The position numbers and the translations under genes were made by a program. Source: Siphonodentalium dalli (taxonomy: Eukaryota > Mollusca > Scaphopoda > Gadilida > Siphonodentaliidae). Taken from it: a stretch of 64,000 nt of DNA. Shown here piece after piece: positions 44,951-57,840 of the stretch (position 1 is the first letter of the stretch; the number at the start of each line of letters is the position of its first letter). The notes beneath the pieces are model-generated. The model was not told where the DNA came from. It searched no databases and saw only the letters and a list, made by a program, of their open reading frames with translations. The DNA is taken from assembly GCA_032622095.1 (NCBI GenBank), contig CP136069.1, positions 4,328,976-4,392,975 on the forward strand, written 5' to 3'.

Positions 44951-47900
44951 GGTTTTACTGTACTAACCTTTAACATACAGTGTTAAGGTGTTTGATGGGT
45001 GGGTGAGTCGGGGACGAGTCTATACTAACCTTTAACATACAGTGTTAAGGTGTTTGATGGGTGGGTGAGTCGGGGACGAGTCTATACTAACCTTTAACAT
45101 ACAGTGTTAAGGTGTTTGATGGGTGGGTGAGTCGGGGACGAGTCTATACTAACCTTTAACATACAGTGTTAAGGTGTTTGATGGGTGGGTGAGTCGGGGA
45201 CGAGTCTATACTAACCTTTAACATACAGTGTTAAGGTGTTTGATGGGTGGGTGAGTCGGGGACGAGTCTATATTAACCTTTAACATACAGTGTTAAGGTG
45301 TTTGATGGGTGGGTGAGTCGGGGACGAGTCTATAGTAACCTTTAACATACAGTGTTAAGGTGTTTGATGGGTGGGTGAGTCAGGGACGAGTCTATAGTAA
45401 CCTTTAACATACAGTGTTAAGGTGTTTGATGGGTGGGTGAGTCGGGGACGAGTCTATACTAACCTTTAACATACAGTGTTAAGGTGTTTGATGGGTGGGT
45501 GAGTCGGGGACGAGTCTATACTAACCTTTAACATACAGTGTTAAGGTGTTTGATGGCTGGGTGAGTCGGGGACGAGTCTATATTAACCTTTAACATTGTT
45601 AAGGTGTTTGATGGGTGGGTGAGTCGGGGACGAGTCTATATTAACCTTTAACATACAGTGTTAAGGTGTTTGATGGGTGGGTGAGTCGGGGACGAGTCTA
45701 TACTAACCTTTAACAGACAGTGTTAAGGTGTTTGATGGGTGGGTGAGTCGGGGACGAGTCTATACTAACCTTTAACATACAGTGTTAAGGTGTTTGATGG
45801 GTAGGTGAGTCAGGGACGAGTCTATATTAACCTTTAACATACAGTGTTAAGGTGTTTGATGGGTGGGTGAGTCGGGGACGAGTCTATACTAACCTTTAAC
45901 ATACAGTGTTAAGGTGTTTGATGGGTGGGTGAGTCGGGGACGAGTCTATACTAACCTTTAACATACAGTGTTAAGGTGTTTGATGGGTGGGTGAGTCGGG
46001 GACGAGTCTATATTAACCTTTAACATACAGTGTTAAGGTGTTTGATGGGTGGGTGAGTCGGGGACGAGTCTATACTAACCTTTAACAGACAGTGTTAAGG
46101 TGTTTGATGGGTGGGTGAGTCGGGGACGAGTCTATACTAACCTTTAACATACAGTGTTAAGGTGTTTGATGGGTGGGTGAGTCGGGGACGAGTCTATACT
46201 AACCTTTAACAGACAGTGTTAAGGTGTTTGATGGGTGGGTGAGTCGGGGACGAGTCTATACTAACCTTTAACAGACAGTGTTAAGGTGTTTGATGGGTGG
46301 GTGAGTCGGGGACGAGTCTATATTAACCTTTAACATACAGTGTTAAGGTGTTTGATGGGTGGGTGAGTCAGGGACGAGTCTATACTAACCTTTAACATAC
46401 AGTGTTAAGGTGTTTGATGGGTGGGTGAGTCGGGGACGAGTCTATACTAACCTTTAACATACAGTGTTAAGGTGTTTGATGGGTGAGTGAGTCGGGGACG
46501 AGTCTATATTAACCTTTAACATACAGTGTTAAGGTGTTTGATGGGTGGGTGAGTCGGGGACGAGTCTATATTAACCTTTAACATACAGTGTTAAGGTGTT
46601 TGATGGGTGGGTGAGTCGGGGACGAGTCTATATTAACCTTTAACATACAGTGTTAAGGTGTTTGATGGGTGGGTGAGTCGGGGACGAGTCTATACTAACC
46701 TTTAACAGACAGTGTTAAGGTGTTTGATGGGTGGGTGAGTCGGGGACGAGTCTATACTAACCTTTAACAGACAGTGTTAAGGTGTTTGATGGGTGGGTGA
46801 GTCGGGGACGAGTCTATAGTAACCTTTAACATACAGTGTTAAGGTGTTTGATGGGTGGGTGAGTCGGGGACGAGTCTATACTAACCTTTAACATTCAGTG
46901 TTAAGGTGTTTGATGGGTGGGTGAGTCAGGGACGAGTCTATAGTAACCTTTAACATACAGTGTTAAGGTGTTTGATGGGTGGGTGAGTCGGGGACGAGTC
47001 TATACTAACCTTTAACATACAGTGTTAAGGTGTTTGATGGGTGGGTGAGTCGGGGACGAGTCTATACTAACCTTTAACATACAGTGTTAAGGTGTTTGAT
47101 GGGTGGGTGAGTCGGGGACGAGTCTATACTAACCTTTAACAGACAGTGTTAAGGTGTTTGATGGGTGGGTGAGTCGGGGACGAGTCTATACTAACCTTTA
47201 ACAGACAGTGTTAAGGTGTTTGATGGGTGGGTGAGTCGGGGACGAGTCTATACTAACCTTTAACAGTGTTAAGGTGTTTGATGGGTGGGTGAGTCGGGGA
47301 CGAGTCTATAGTAACCTTTAACAGTGTTAAGGTGTTTGATGGGTGGGTGAGTCGGGGACGAGTCTATACTAACCTTTAACAGTGTTAAGGTGTTTGATGG
47401 GTGGGTGAGTCGGGGACGAGTCTATACTAACCTTTAACAGACAGTGTTAAGGTGTTTGATGGGTGGGTGAGTCGGGGACGAGTCTGTACTAACCTTTAAC
47501 ATACAGTGTTAAGGTGTTTGATGGGTGGGTGAGTCGGGGACGAGTCTATACTAACCTTTAACAGACAGTGTTAAGGTGTTTGATGGGTGGGTGAGTCGGG
47601 GACGAGTCTATACTAACCTTTAACATACAGTGTTAAGGTGTTTGATGGGTGGGTGAGTCGGGGACGAGTCTATACTAACCTTTAACATACAGTGTTAAGG
47701 TGTTTGATGGGTGGGTGAGTCAGGGACGAGTCTATACTAACCTTTAACAGACAGTGTTAAGGTGTTTGATGGGTGGGTGAGTCGGGGACGAGTCTATACT
47801 AACCTTTAACAGTGTTAAGGTGTTTGATGGGTGGGTGAGTCGGGGACGAGTCTATACTAACCTTTAACATACAGTGTTAAGGTGTTTGATGGGTGGGTGA

Positions 47901-48911
47901 GTCAGGGACGAGTCTATAGTAACCTTTAACATACAGTGTTAAGGTGTTTGATGGGTGGGTGAGTCGGGGACGAGTCTATACTAACCTTTAACAGACAGTG
48001 TTAAGGTGTTTGATGGGTGGGTGAGTCGGGGACGAGTCTATACTAACCTTTAACATACAGTGTTAAGGTGTTTGATGGGTGGGTGAGTCGGGGACGAGTC
48101 TATACTAACCTTTAACAGTGTTAAGGTGTTTGATGGGTGGGTGAGTCGGGGACGAGTCTATACTAACCTTTAACATACAGTGTTAAGGTGTTTGATGGGT
48201 GGGTGAGTCGGGGACGAGTCTATACTAACCTTTAACAGACAGTGTTAAGGTGTTTGATGGGTGGGTGAGTCGGGGACGAGTCTATACTAACCTTTAACAG
48301 ACAGTGTTAAGGTGTTTGATGGGTGGGTGAGTCGGGGACGAGTCTATACTAACCTTTAACATACAGTGTTAAGGTGTTTGATGGGTGGGTGAGTCGGGGA
48401 CGAGTCTATACTAACCTTTAACATACAGTGTTAAGGTGTTTGATGGGTGGGTGAGTCAGGGACGAGTCTATAGTAACCTTTAACATACAGTGTTAAGGTG
48501 TTTGATGGGTGGGTGAGTCGGGGACGAGTCTATAGTAACCTTTAACATACAGTGTTAAGGTGTTTGATGGGTGGGTGAGTCAGGGACGAGTCTATAGTAA
48601 CCTTTAACATACAGTGTTAAGGTGTTTGATGGGTGGGTGAGTCAGGGACGAGTCTATAGTAACCTTTAACATACAGTGTTAAGGTGTTTGATGGGTGGGT
48701 GAGTCAGGGACGAGTCTATAGTAACCTTTAACATACAGTGTTAAGGTGTTTGATGGGTGGGTGAGTCGGGGACGAGTCTATAGTAACCTTTAACATACAG
48801 TGTTAAGGTGTTTGATGGGTGGGTGAGTCAGGGACGAGTCTATAGTAACCTTTAACATACAGTGTTAAGGTGTTTGATGGGTGGGTGAGTCGGGGACGAG
48901 TCTATACTAAC

Positions 48912-48987
48912 CTTTAACAGACAGTGTTAAGGTGTTTGATGAGTTACCAGCTTTGTTTCTTGCTGTACATATGTATGATCCTGTGTC

Positions 48988-48994
<7 letters not shown>
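48912..48994 (-). CDS. hmcn: Ig4b exon (second half of Ig4)
   Basis: 83 nt, phase 2 in, phase 1 out; acceptor CACATATTTCAG, donor AAAG|GTTAGT. Reads (R)AEDTGSYICTARNKAG then SSNTLTLSVK. The D-T-G-x-Y-x-C strand F and alternating strand G are typical. Joins Ig4a through an AG|G codon. Both junctions are copied into tandem arrays, so the exon is an island of about 40 unique bases between them. Confidence 0.9.
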
Positions 48995-49722
<728 letters not shown>

Positions 49723-49819
49723 GAACTTATTATTGAGACAAAAATGGCGATAATTTTCTGTTGGCCATGTTTCTTGCTATATCTACACCATCAGACCTGA
49801 GAATATGGTGCCGCAAAAT

Positions 49820-50155
49820 TGCAGAATGAGGTCCACATCGGGCTAGCATTATGCATGGCCTCATCTGCTACATGGGAGACCTATGATCAGATTAAGTTCC
49901 CCAGTTATAGTTGGTGATGTTCACCCATAAGTCACCTCAATTATGCATTTTATGTATTGCAAATTATGGGATATAGAAACTTCCCAGAATGGAAAAAGTA
50001 ACTAAAATGAAAGTTAATTTCAGACTACTTTCCAGAAGATGCGGCCTAAGCAGAATGAGATCCCCAGAGGGTGAATTTGGTAGTGCTAGCCCACCGTGCG
50101 GGATAACATCACTACAGTCACCCTCTGGGAATCTCATTCTGCTTAGGCCTCATCT
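49820..50155. mobile_element. Family C MITE, degraded
   Basis: The left hairpin is almost lost (GCAGAATGAGGTCCACATCG). The middle is present, and the right hairpin (50050-50143) ends directly in CTTAGGCCTCATCTTCTCTG. Confidence 0.55.
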
Positions 50156-50216
50156 TCTCTGGAAAGTAATTTCATTATTAAATGAAGAACTTTTTAGTTT
50201 CTTCACAAATATTACA

Positions 50217-50306
50217 ATTGCAAGCCATCCATTCCCTTATACTCTATATATGACACGATCATACAGGGTGAACATACCTGGCGTATGGGATTGCAAGCCA
50301 TCCATT
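50217..50306. repeat. Single duplication across the Ig4a donor
   Basis: ATTGCAAGCCATCCATT occurs in the intron (50217-50233) and in the exon (50290-50306), 73 bp apart with the donor between them. This is what a one-step junction duplication would leave. Confidence 0.7.
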
Positions 50307-50467
50307 TCTCAGTAGTCTGAAATTATGGTCGCCGTAAGTAATCCTCACTCCATCTTTCTTCCATGTTATCTTCGGCCTCGGCCTGCCACGGGTCTTACAC
50401 GGCAGGACGATATCCTTACCAAACTGCACGCTAAAGTCCTTCACTCTGCTCTCAATCACAGGAGGAA
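50278..50467 (-). CDS. hmcn: Ig4a exon (first half of Ig4)
   Basis: Acceptor ATATTCACAG, phase 1 in, phase 2 out; donor CCAG|GTATGT. Reads (V)PPVIESRVKDFSVQFGKD, strand B cysteine in LPCKTRGRPRP, strand C tryptophan in KITWKKDG, then FRLLRNGWLAIPYA. Completed by Ig4b. Confidence 0.92.
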
Positions 50468-50518
50468 CTGTGAATATAATTAAATCAAATTTAAGGTCGA
50501 AAAGTTGGTGTTCATAAG

Positions 50519-50966
50519 CAAACCTGCAAATAGCGTGTCTGTCATTTGCAGAATGAGGTCCCCAGAGGGTGAATTTAGTGATGCTATCTCGCATAGTGGA
50601 CTAGCATCACTAAATTCACCCTCTGGGGACCTCATTCTGCTAAGGCCGTCAACTGATATGGCAGACCTATAGGATCAGATTGAAGTTCCCCAGTTGAAGT
50701 TGGTGATTATCACCCATTGGGCACCTCAATTATGAATTTTATCTTCTGCAAATTAGGGGATATAGAAACTTCCTAGAAGGGAAATGTAACAAAAGACAAT
50801 CTTAATTATAATACAATAGATACTTCCCAGAAGATGAGGCCTAAGCAGAATGAGGTCTCCAGATGGTGAATTTGGTGATGCTAGCCTGCTGTGCGGGATA
50901 GCATCACTAAATTCACCCTCTGGGGACCTCATTCTGCAAATGACAGACACGCTATTTGCAGGCTTG
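50519..50966. mobile_element. Family C MITE with 8-bp duplication (7/8)
   Basis: CAAACCTGCAAATAGCGTG to GCTATTTGCAGGCTTG; TTCATAAG on the left, TTCATACG on the right. Same layout as 38431, 448 bp. It starts 51 bp upstream of the Ig4a acceptor. Confidence 0.82.
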
Positions 50967-51351
50967 TTCATACGTTTAGTATGGCACGGTTTAGCAACTT
51001 GCAACTGATGAAGATCTTATTGGCTTTGTCTCTTTTCCTTCTCTGGTGATATCATTTATAAATTATAAATTTTAATTTCTGGGTTTTATTAATTAAGATA
51101 TTTTGGTGCGTACATTCGACATTCTTTTCCAAAATTTTCAAAAACCACTCCGGGCCACTGTTCTCCACCCTAAATTTATGACAAGTGAACGAGGAATCAG
51201 GTATTTGCAAAAAATTGGGTAACTGTTCCATTATTCCCCCCCCCCCCTTATTTTCATATGCTTTTTCAGATTCCCTCTTCTTTCTCTTAATTGTCATCCA
51301 TACATTTGGTACCAACTACACTCTGTGATAAAATATTATTTGACTAATTGG

Positions 51352-51938
51352 TTAAAGGGATACTGTACTCAAATGTTGTTGTTGGTTTCTATAGTCTCTC
51401 AGTCGTAGAATAAGGTAACAATTTTCCCATTATTTGAAAGTCTGTTGAGTACAAAGTAGTTTTACGGATGGCAAATTTACTGGAATGCAAAAATCCAAAT
51501 TGTCGTTGTCGAAAAAAATTTGTACAGTTTTCAACCAAATGTATCAAATACAAGTTATATTATATGCATACTAGTTCCATATACTCATTTAAGTTATTGT
51601 ATCGTCACTAGTCAGTGAGTGGCTTGAGTTTTCTCCCCGTATCACCATAATGTTTTAAACTATCGTGTGTGCCATGGGTTTACCAATCCACTATCCCTCA
51701 ATTAATTTGATTACGTCTTGTACACGGAAATTCATAAATTAATTTACGCCATTTTATGGCTCCAGCCATAAATTACATTTATATAAAATTATCAACTTTG
51801 ATTTTAAGATAGCCTATTAACCTGAACGTTTACAGAATACATCTTCGACTGAAATTACTTATTTTTCCATATATTATCGATATTAGATCGTTGTTATTAT
51901 CGGAAATTTATTGAAAATGGCGTACAGCACCCGTTTAA
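51352..51938. mobile_element. T5 element, complete copy
   Basis: TTAA at both ends; AGGGATACTGTAC left, GTACAGCACCCGT right (imperfect inverted ends). 587 bp, no coding frame. Copy 1 lies at 41845-42421. 50975-51350 has a short C-run (51237-51247) and nothing else. Confidence 0.65.
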
Positions 51939-51962
51939 TTCAAGCCATTTTTGTTTCAGCTT

Positions 51963-52457
51963 AATTACCTTACTCGTATTTAAATTCGCGCAGTACTCAA
52001 AACTGACAAAATATGTTTGTAATATTTCTGTGATATTTTCGTATATCGTTGAGCTGACGACAGTTTCGGTTCAGTCTTTGCTGTAGATTGTATATGTGTA
52101 TATTAAACACCATCGCCATGGATTTACATCGTGTACACAATAAACTAGTAACTACACACATCATAATTTTCTGGCGACCTGGAATATTAATATTTCTTAT
52201 ACAAGCATTTCAACAATGTCTACGTTACCATGATTTGTCGCTTGGCGTTGTGAACAGCGGTCTTTTATAGAGGCTGACCGTATGCAAATATATACATACA
52301 TGTATAGGCGTAATTGTCTATTCAACCGTTCATAATACATGTATAAACTCAGCAACTCTTGTATTTCATATTGACTGTGGTTTATATTAAACTTTGGAGT
52401 CATACTATTTTTCGCTCAGTTTTAAATTTGCGCGAATTTAAATACGAGTAAGGTATC
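51963..52457. mobile_element. About 0.5-kb element with 25-bp inverted ends
   Basis: ACCTTACTCGTATTTAAATT (plus CGCGC) at the left and its inverse at 52430-52455. Interior without recognised coding. Target duplication unclear. Confidence 0.6.
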
Positions 52458-53340
52458 CTAATTTGACATATCAAAAAGCTTTTGAGTCGTCAGCCAGCAT
52501 TTCATTATGACTTTTTACTGTCATCCCGGAATGCCAGGCATCATTTTTGCTAACCCTACATGATATGTGTTAATTACCTGGTCAGACACCCACTTACCAT
52601 GCACTTATTGGTTATCTATAATAAATAATTAAACCAAAGGTGATTATTGGTTAGGTTGTAAAATGGCGAACCTTCAAACATGGGTCGCTATTGGTTATAC
52701 TGATGGCCAGCTGACTCACGTGATCACAAGATGAAACCCTGTGCGTGCAATTTTTTATTTGAGTTTGATATATTGTAAAGTATAAGCGGTATGTAATAAC
52801 TGCGGTACGTTTTTATCTAAAAAGCATGGAACTGAGCACAGTTTCCCGCTTCAAATTTCTGATTCATTATGGTAATAAGTAAACATATGTTAAATACAAT
52901 ATTTTCCAAAGTAAAATATATATCACATAGAAGTATCGTAATTGCCCACTTCCAAATGAATGCCACGTGATCCGATTCAAGGTAATACTAAAGATAGACC
53001 CAGTGACGGTCGATCTACGTCATCTTTTGGAATTCGAATGAATAAATAAACCATAGAGTTTTCAATAAAATGGATCCGGGAGAAACTGTGGATTTTTTAA
53101 CCATTGTATAACTATGATAATAAAGAACAACATATAGTTTAGTGGGCAAAATATATTTGACGGAGATATATAGTGACATAATATTTTGTGTGCAAACTCA
53201 ACATAAAATGTGTCAATGATACTTTATTGATACTTTAATGATACTTTATTGATACTTTAATGATACTTTATTGATACTTTAATGATACTTTATTGGGTGA
53301 CTTTTGATGAAATAAATCACATGGAAGTTATCATCTTTTT
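52458..53340. other. Intron; small 11/22-bp repeat only
   Basis: GATACTTTATTGATACTTTA-type repeats at about 53217-53296, alternating TTTATT and TTTAAT. Otherwise nothing recognised. Confidence 0.5.
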
Positions 53341-53995
53341 ATGGATATATTTTTACCCTTTGCCAATGCATTCTCTTATATATGCAAGTCGACCATAGGT
53401 CGCCTCACATATATAAGAGAATGCATTGGCCATACAATTTTTTATCATTTTTTTAAATAAATATTTCTTACAATTTTTAGGACATAAAATAAAAAACATC
53501 CATTACCCTGCAGGGAGCCCCACACATATATAGAAGCATATAGAAGAGTGTTGTCCGCTCATGTTTGTCTGGGGCTCTGTATGGGTGAAATTATAAAATT
53601 GTTAAAGAATACAAGAAAAAATTATTAAAATTGTAAAAAATTGTTAGGCCAATGCATTCTCTTATATATGCGAGGCGACCTATGGTCTTATTATTCATCT
53701 GGTTCAGGAACAATTATTCAGTTAGAGGGGTGTTCATGTAATACAAGCAGATGTCATACAGAAAAACAGATAATTCAAGAGCAGAATTATTTATATTCAT
53801 TGGAGGGAAATGTTCAAATAATAATTTCAACAAATGACCTGTGGTTAAGGAGTCGATTATTTGTGGCATTACTATACATTTATGCATACGACGACACATG
53901 GTATTTAAAGTGTACTTACTCATTATAAATGGACTCTTCCATGGTATAATACATGGATCATATATAAGAGAATGCATTGGCACAGGGTAAAAAAA
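53337..53995. mobile_element. T2-type composite with altered hairpin loop
   Basis: First module at 53361-53430, inner GGGAGCC/GGGGCTC hairpin at 53508-53580, second module opening at 53647. After CGACCTATGGTC, its expected loop is replaced by about 270 bp (53688-53958, holding a 40-bp family B right end), then TATATAAGAGAATGCATTGG closes it. Confidence 0.65.
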
Positions 53996-54269
53996 ATCCC
54001 GACTTACGACTGGATTTGATATGTTGGGTCACAATTTGGCTTTGCAGGTCAGAATCCAGACTGCACATGTCGTTTACAGACAGCTGATTTCACCTCACTA
54101 GACTAAACCTGTATACAGGTAGACAGACTTCAACTACTATAACAAGGAACACTCATATAGGGCCTACTGGTACCTACTGGTATCTACTTGTACCCTCCTT
54201 TCTATTACCATGCGTTCATGACTATTCACGTGATTATTGGGTCTGTGCTATAGATACACACGCATCATA

Positions 54270-54680
54270 AAGCGCCACCTACCTAATACATTGAGCCTCA
54301 GCTGAGCTATGTCGATGCCGGCGCTGTTCTCTGGTATACACATAGCATAAAGCGCCACCTACCTTATACATTGAGCCTCAGCTGAGCTATGTCGATTCCG
54401 GCGCTGTTCTCTGGTATACACATAGCATAAAGCGCCACCTACATGTACCTAATACATTGAGCCTCAGTTGAGCTATGTCGATTCCAGCGCTGTTCTGGGC
54501 TATACACATAGCATAAAGCACCATGCACCTACCTAATACATTGAGCCTCAGCTGAGCTATGTCGATTCCGGCGCTGTTCTCTGGTATACACATAGCATAA
54601 AGCGCCACCTACCTAATACATTGAGCCTCAGCTGAGCTATGTCGATTCCAGCGCTGTTCTGGGCTATACACACATACACT
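54270..54680. repeat. Ig3b donor-junction repeat, 80-86 bp, 4 extra copies
   Basis: On the minus strand each unit holds about 62 nt of exon Ig3b (GGAATCGACATAGCTCAGCT ... AATGTATTAG), the donor GTAGGT, and about 20 intron bases (GGCGCTTTATGC). Copies start at 54281, 54361, 54447 and 54531, the authentic one at 54611; all but one keep TTAG|GTAGGT. Readthrough from the authentic site meets TAG before the next donor. Confidence 0.92.
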
Positions 54681-54741
54681 CCTGAATGTCGGCTGCCGAG
54701 GCCAGTCATTCTCAGTGACCCATTCTGCATCAGCTCAAAAT
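54613..54741 (-). CDS. hmcn: Ig3b exon (second half of Ig3)
   Basis: Acceptor ATCTTTTCAG, phase 1 in and out; donor TTAG|GTAGGT. Reads (D)FELMQNGSLRMTGL, strand F in HSGVYVCIAQNSAG, strand G in AQLRLNVL. The 3' boundary is the donor nearest the unique 5' part. Distal repeat copies carry IPENSAG instead of IAQNSAG, except the second, which has IAQNSAG. Confidence 0.9.
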
Positions 54742-54850
54742 CTGAAAAGATAACAAAGTTCTAATAGATAGTGACTGGATGTGCATGGTGGGTGGGGGAG
54801 GGAGGTGGGGCATTGTGGGGGAGGGGGGCATTGAGATTTAATAATAAGAT

Positions 54851-55030
54851 CAAGCCTGGAAAATATGGTGCCTGTCATTTGCAGAATGAGGTCCCCAGAG
54901 GGTGAATTTAGTGATGCTACCCTGCACAGTAGGCTAGCATCACCAAATTCACCCTCTGGGGACCTCATCTGATTTGGTCTCATCTTCTTGGAAGTATCTA
55001 TAGTCTCAAATCATGAGGTCTACTCTCCAT
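54851..55030. mobile_element. Family C MITE, left part
   Basis: CAAGCCTGGAAAATATGGTG terminus and one complete hairpin (54882-54969); right half missing. Confidence 0.6.
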
Positions 55031-55189
55031 TAAACCCTGACCCCAGATATGGGCTCCTAAATATAGTAACAGGATTTTCCAGCGTCCAAGCTGGCTGTGA
55101 TTATTATTGTTAAGAGAAATAGTTTGTCTAATGTTGGTATATCTCGTTTATTCCCGTAACATTGTGAAACGAACTGATAATTTATGCAT

Positions 55190-55300
55190 TACAGTAATGC
55201 CCTAAGTAATCGACTTCTTAATCACAGCAAAATTATGGGTAACTTTTCAGGATTTAGTCGGAAATATAATGGCTTGTTGCCATTCATCGAAAAGCTCTCC
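55190..55300. mobile_element. Family B hairpin, left half
   Basis: TACAGTAATGC to about AAAAGCTCTC, then unrelated sequence. Confidence 0.65.
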
Positions 55301-57340
55301 CTTGAATCTATTGAAAACTACGATAGTAAATAACATGTATGTAATTAATTATGCGCCATGCAGGTGCATGCTGACGTAACCAGATACATCAAAATAATTA
55401 AACTTTATGCAAGATGATCGATGTATAATCTACACAAAATATATTGTTCCCGGGCAATAAAATATTTTCCTATTTCCGATTGTTTTCCTCGTACTCCACA
55501 CCCTCATGTGACATAAATGGGAAGTGAAACGAGAATGATTTGTGCGTAAGGCTTTACAGGTGTAAAATTAACATCACGTTGATTGACAAATTGCCTATGT
55601 CACAAACATCGCAAACACATGGATCACAGAAGACGATTTTTCATGGGAAATGGACATATCCCATGAATTTTTTTAACTGATGTTCACGAGTATAGAGGTT
55701 TGGTGGGAATAACATGAGAATTCAGAGTACTCGGATTCGCTTGTAGATGGAATGTTTATCTGAATTATTAGGTCACAAAACTCAAGATTTACCCGTCATC
55801 TTGCCGCCAATCGACCTGAATCATGTTTTCAAAATAAGTAAAATTACGTGTTATTTTGACATTCATTTTGTTCTGTCGTAGGGTACCGTATATTACTATG
55901 ACGCAAGTCACTAATTTGACAGTATACATGCAGGTGGCGATGTCATTGACAGTACACTATACCAGTACACAAGACTGCTGTTGATTAATCTGGCTTGTGT
56001 ATCGGTAGTGTACTGTCAACATTGTACATTATACTAGATAATAAATAATTGACAATAAACGCAGGCCATATAATTATGCGGATTTAAATGATATTACAGC
56101 GTGTTGCTTCCGACATATTAATTTTTTCGTATACGGTATATTATCGCTACATTGGTCTCAAGAATGGCATCCTTTTCATTTTTATTTTCGTAAATGACAT
56201 AAATAGAATTACCGAAAAAAAATTTAATTGAGTTGAACTATTGTATCTCACCCCACCATTATATATACACATATACCCAATGCATCTCTGGGGAAACCTG
56301 TTCCATCAGAGATTTTCCAGCAATCTTGCCGCAGATCGATCACTATACCTCAATTCTCCCCACTCCATCAACACACAACAAAGCAGCGGTCCATTGTTTT
56401 AAATTCTCAGCTCGTATTATTAAGCAGAGGATTGTGAAAAAAGCCTGATCAGCATATTACGAGCTTGAAATTAGTACATGTAATATATTTAGGTTCTTTC
56501 TAGTCCTATGTCTAGTATCTATATATTTAAATGGACATGGCTTGTTTGAGCTTCCCAATTGTGTCTAAGTAATTTGGAAGGAGGTATAAGATGTAGGTTG
56601 ACAAATAAACGAAATATTGATAAACCGGCTTCATATGCTCTGAAAAATACTTATCATGCATGGTCACAGCCATTTTCCAGCTGTTTCAATTTTTCGCACA
56701 AAATTTAAACAAATTTAACACTCTTTATTGAAACCATCTCAGGAATATACATCTGGCCAAATCTCATGCGTAGGTACTATATTTTATTTTAACCAAATTG
56801 AGTATCCAGCCCGTGATTGTTCGGATATATAATTTATGGTATAGTCTTCCAAAGGCTATAGCCTTCAACCATGACTGCTGTCGCAAAAATGTCTATGTCC
56901 CAGAGGGGGGGGGGGGGGTCTGCAAATTTTTTTTCGAACACTAAGCGGGGATGGGTGAGTGGTTCAGCAGCCCAGCTTTCACATTTTTTCCTGGCCCTGT
57001 CAATTTTTTTCTAGAGTCATTTTTCTTCAAAATAATGGGAAAAAAAAGGTTTTAAGAATGCTTCTATTATGTAATGCATAGGTATGCACTTAACTCTTGG
57101 TAGGGGCATTTGAGTTCACCATCAGTTCATAATGAGGGATGACACCAATGGGTAATAAAAAGGATCTATCAATGCACATTGACATGGAAAGACTCAGATT
57201 TAAATAGTTCTATTAAAAATCATTTAATCAACCTGATATAAATGAAAAAATAACACAATAATAGATTCATCAACAAAATTTAAACTCTTTACTCATTAAA
57301 TAAAAATAGACTATTCAAAAAACCATAATAAAATAAATCA
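55301..57340. other. Long intron stretch without recognised features
   Basis: A G-run (56907-56919) and an inverted TACACTACCGATACAC-like pair near 55955-56020 (about GTACTGTCAA ends). No exon with Ig or TSP1 pattern found on either strand. Confidence 0.4.
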
Positions 57341-57349
57341 CAAACTTTG

Positions 57350-57560
57350 ACCTCTAGCTAGGTGGGAGCTGTCAAATTTGAATGATTTTTGATGAAAAAT
57401 ATGGATGCTGGCTGAGCCATCTTGGATTTGACTCTTTGCATTACTAAATCCTTTAACACACCCTGCAGAGCTTGTCACCAAACTTCATATGGATCTTCGG
57501 TGTGACCTCACGATCGGTGACTACCATGTTTACCAAATTTTGTGAAAAATATGGCTGCCA
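57350..57560. repeat. Family E repeat, inverted copy
   Basis: ACCTCTAGCTAGGTGGGAGC, GAGCCATCTTGGATTTGACT and CACCAAACTTCATATGGATC match the reverse of the 5045-5760 units. Confidence 0.55.
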
Positions 57561-57639
57561 GCATTCAGTTTCTATATACCTTTCTATAGTCACTCCAGTA
57601 AACCTTCCCCAACCATTTTTCTTTGACAGTGAGGGTATT

Positions 57640-57730
57640 GCTAACTGGTAACTGATATAATAGATCCTCATTGCAAGTATAATTTAACGTTACCTTGGTT
57701 ACTGACTGATATAACAGATCTTCCCCGTTG
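57640..57730. repeat. Single duplication across the Ig3a donor
   Basis: CTGATATAATAGATC (57652-57666, intron) and CTGATATAACAGATC (57706-57720, exon) are 54 bp apart with the donor between; neighbouring bases are also similar. Confidence 0.6.
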
Positions 57731-57840
57731 CCATGATATTTTTGGTGGCGGATGTCCTTCAGCTTTGCACGGCAGAGCGACCTCGCTTCCAGCAATTCCA
57801 GAAACACTTCTGTATGTTGCTCCAATTATCCTCGGAGGGA
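57694..57840 (-). CDS. hmcn: Ig3a exon (first half of Ig3)
   Basis: Acceptor CTTTCTTCTCACAG, phase 1 in and out; donor CAAG|GTAACG. Reads (V)PPRIIGATYRSVSGIAGSE, strand B cysteine in ALPCKAEGHPPP, strand C tryptophan in KISWQRGR, ending VSNQ. The last G joins Ig3b as GAT (D). Its acceptor is the innermost of about 15 tandem copies, so the 5' boundary could vary. Confidence 0.9.

Larger units (their letters stand above)
43132..44960. mobile_element. 1.83-kb Tigger/pogo-like element in the 62-bp array
   Basis: CAGTGAAACCTCTCCAAACC at left and GGTTTAGAGAGGTTTTACTG at right, each next to TA (43130-43131, 44961-44962). Joining the flanks restores an uninterrupted 62-bp unit. No transposase frame. 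It carries its own 35-bp array near the right end and a TTAA MITE (43866-44250), so three insertions are nested. Confidence 0.85.
43066..48955. repeat. Ig4b donor-junction minisatellite, 62 bp, about 65 copies
   Basis: On the minus strand each unit is the last about 28 nt of exon Ig4b (CATCAAACACCTTAACACTG ... GTTAAAG), the donor GTTAGT, and about 30 nt of intron (ATAGACTCGTCCCCGACTCA). One copy lies at 43066-43131 and the rest at 44961-48955; the gap is the inserted element 43132-44960. Common variants: ATACAG or AGACAG, a 58-bp unit lacking four bases, GTCGGGG or GTCAGGG. In the gene's frame GTTAAAG|GTTAG reads AAA GGT TAG, an immediate stop. Confidence 0.93.
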
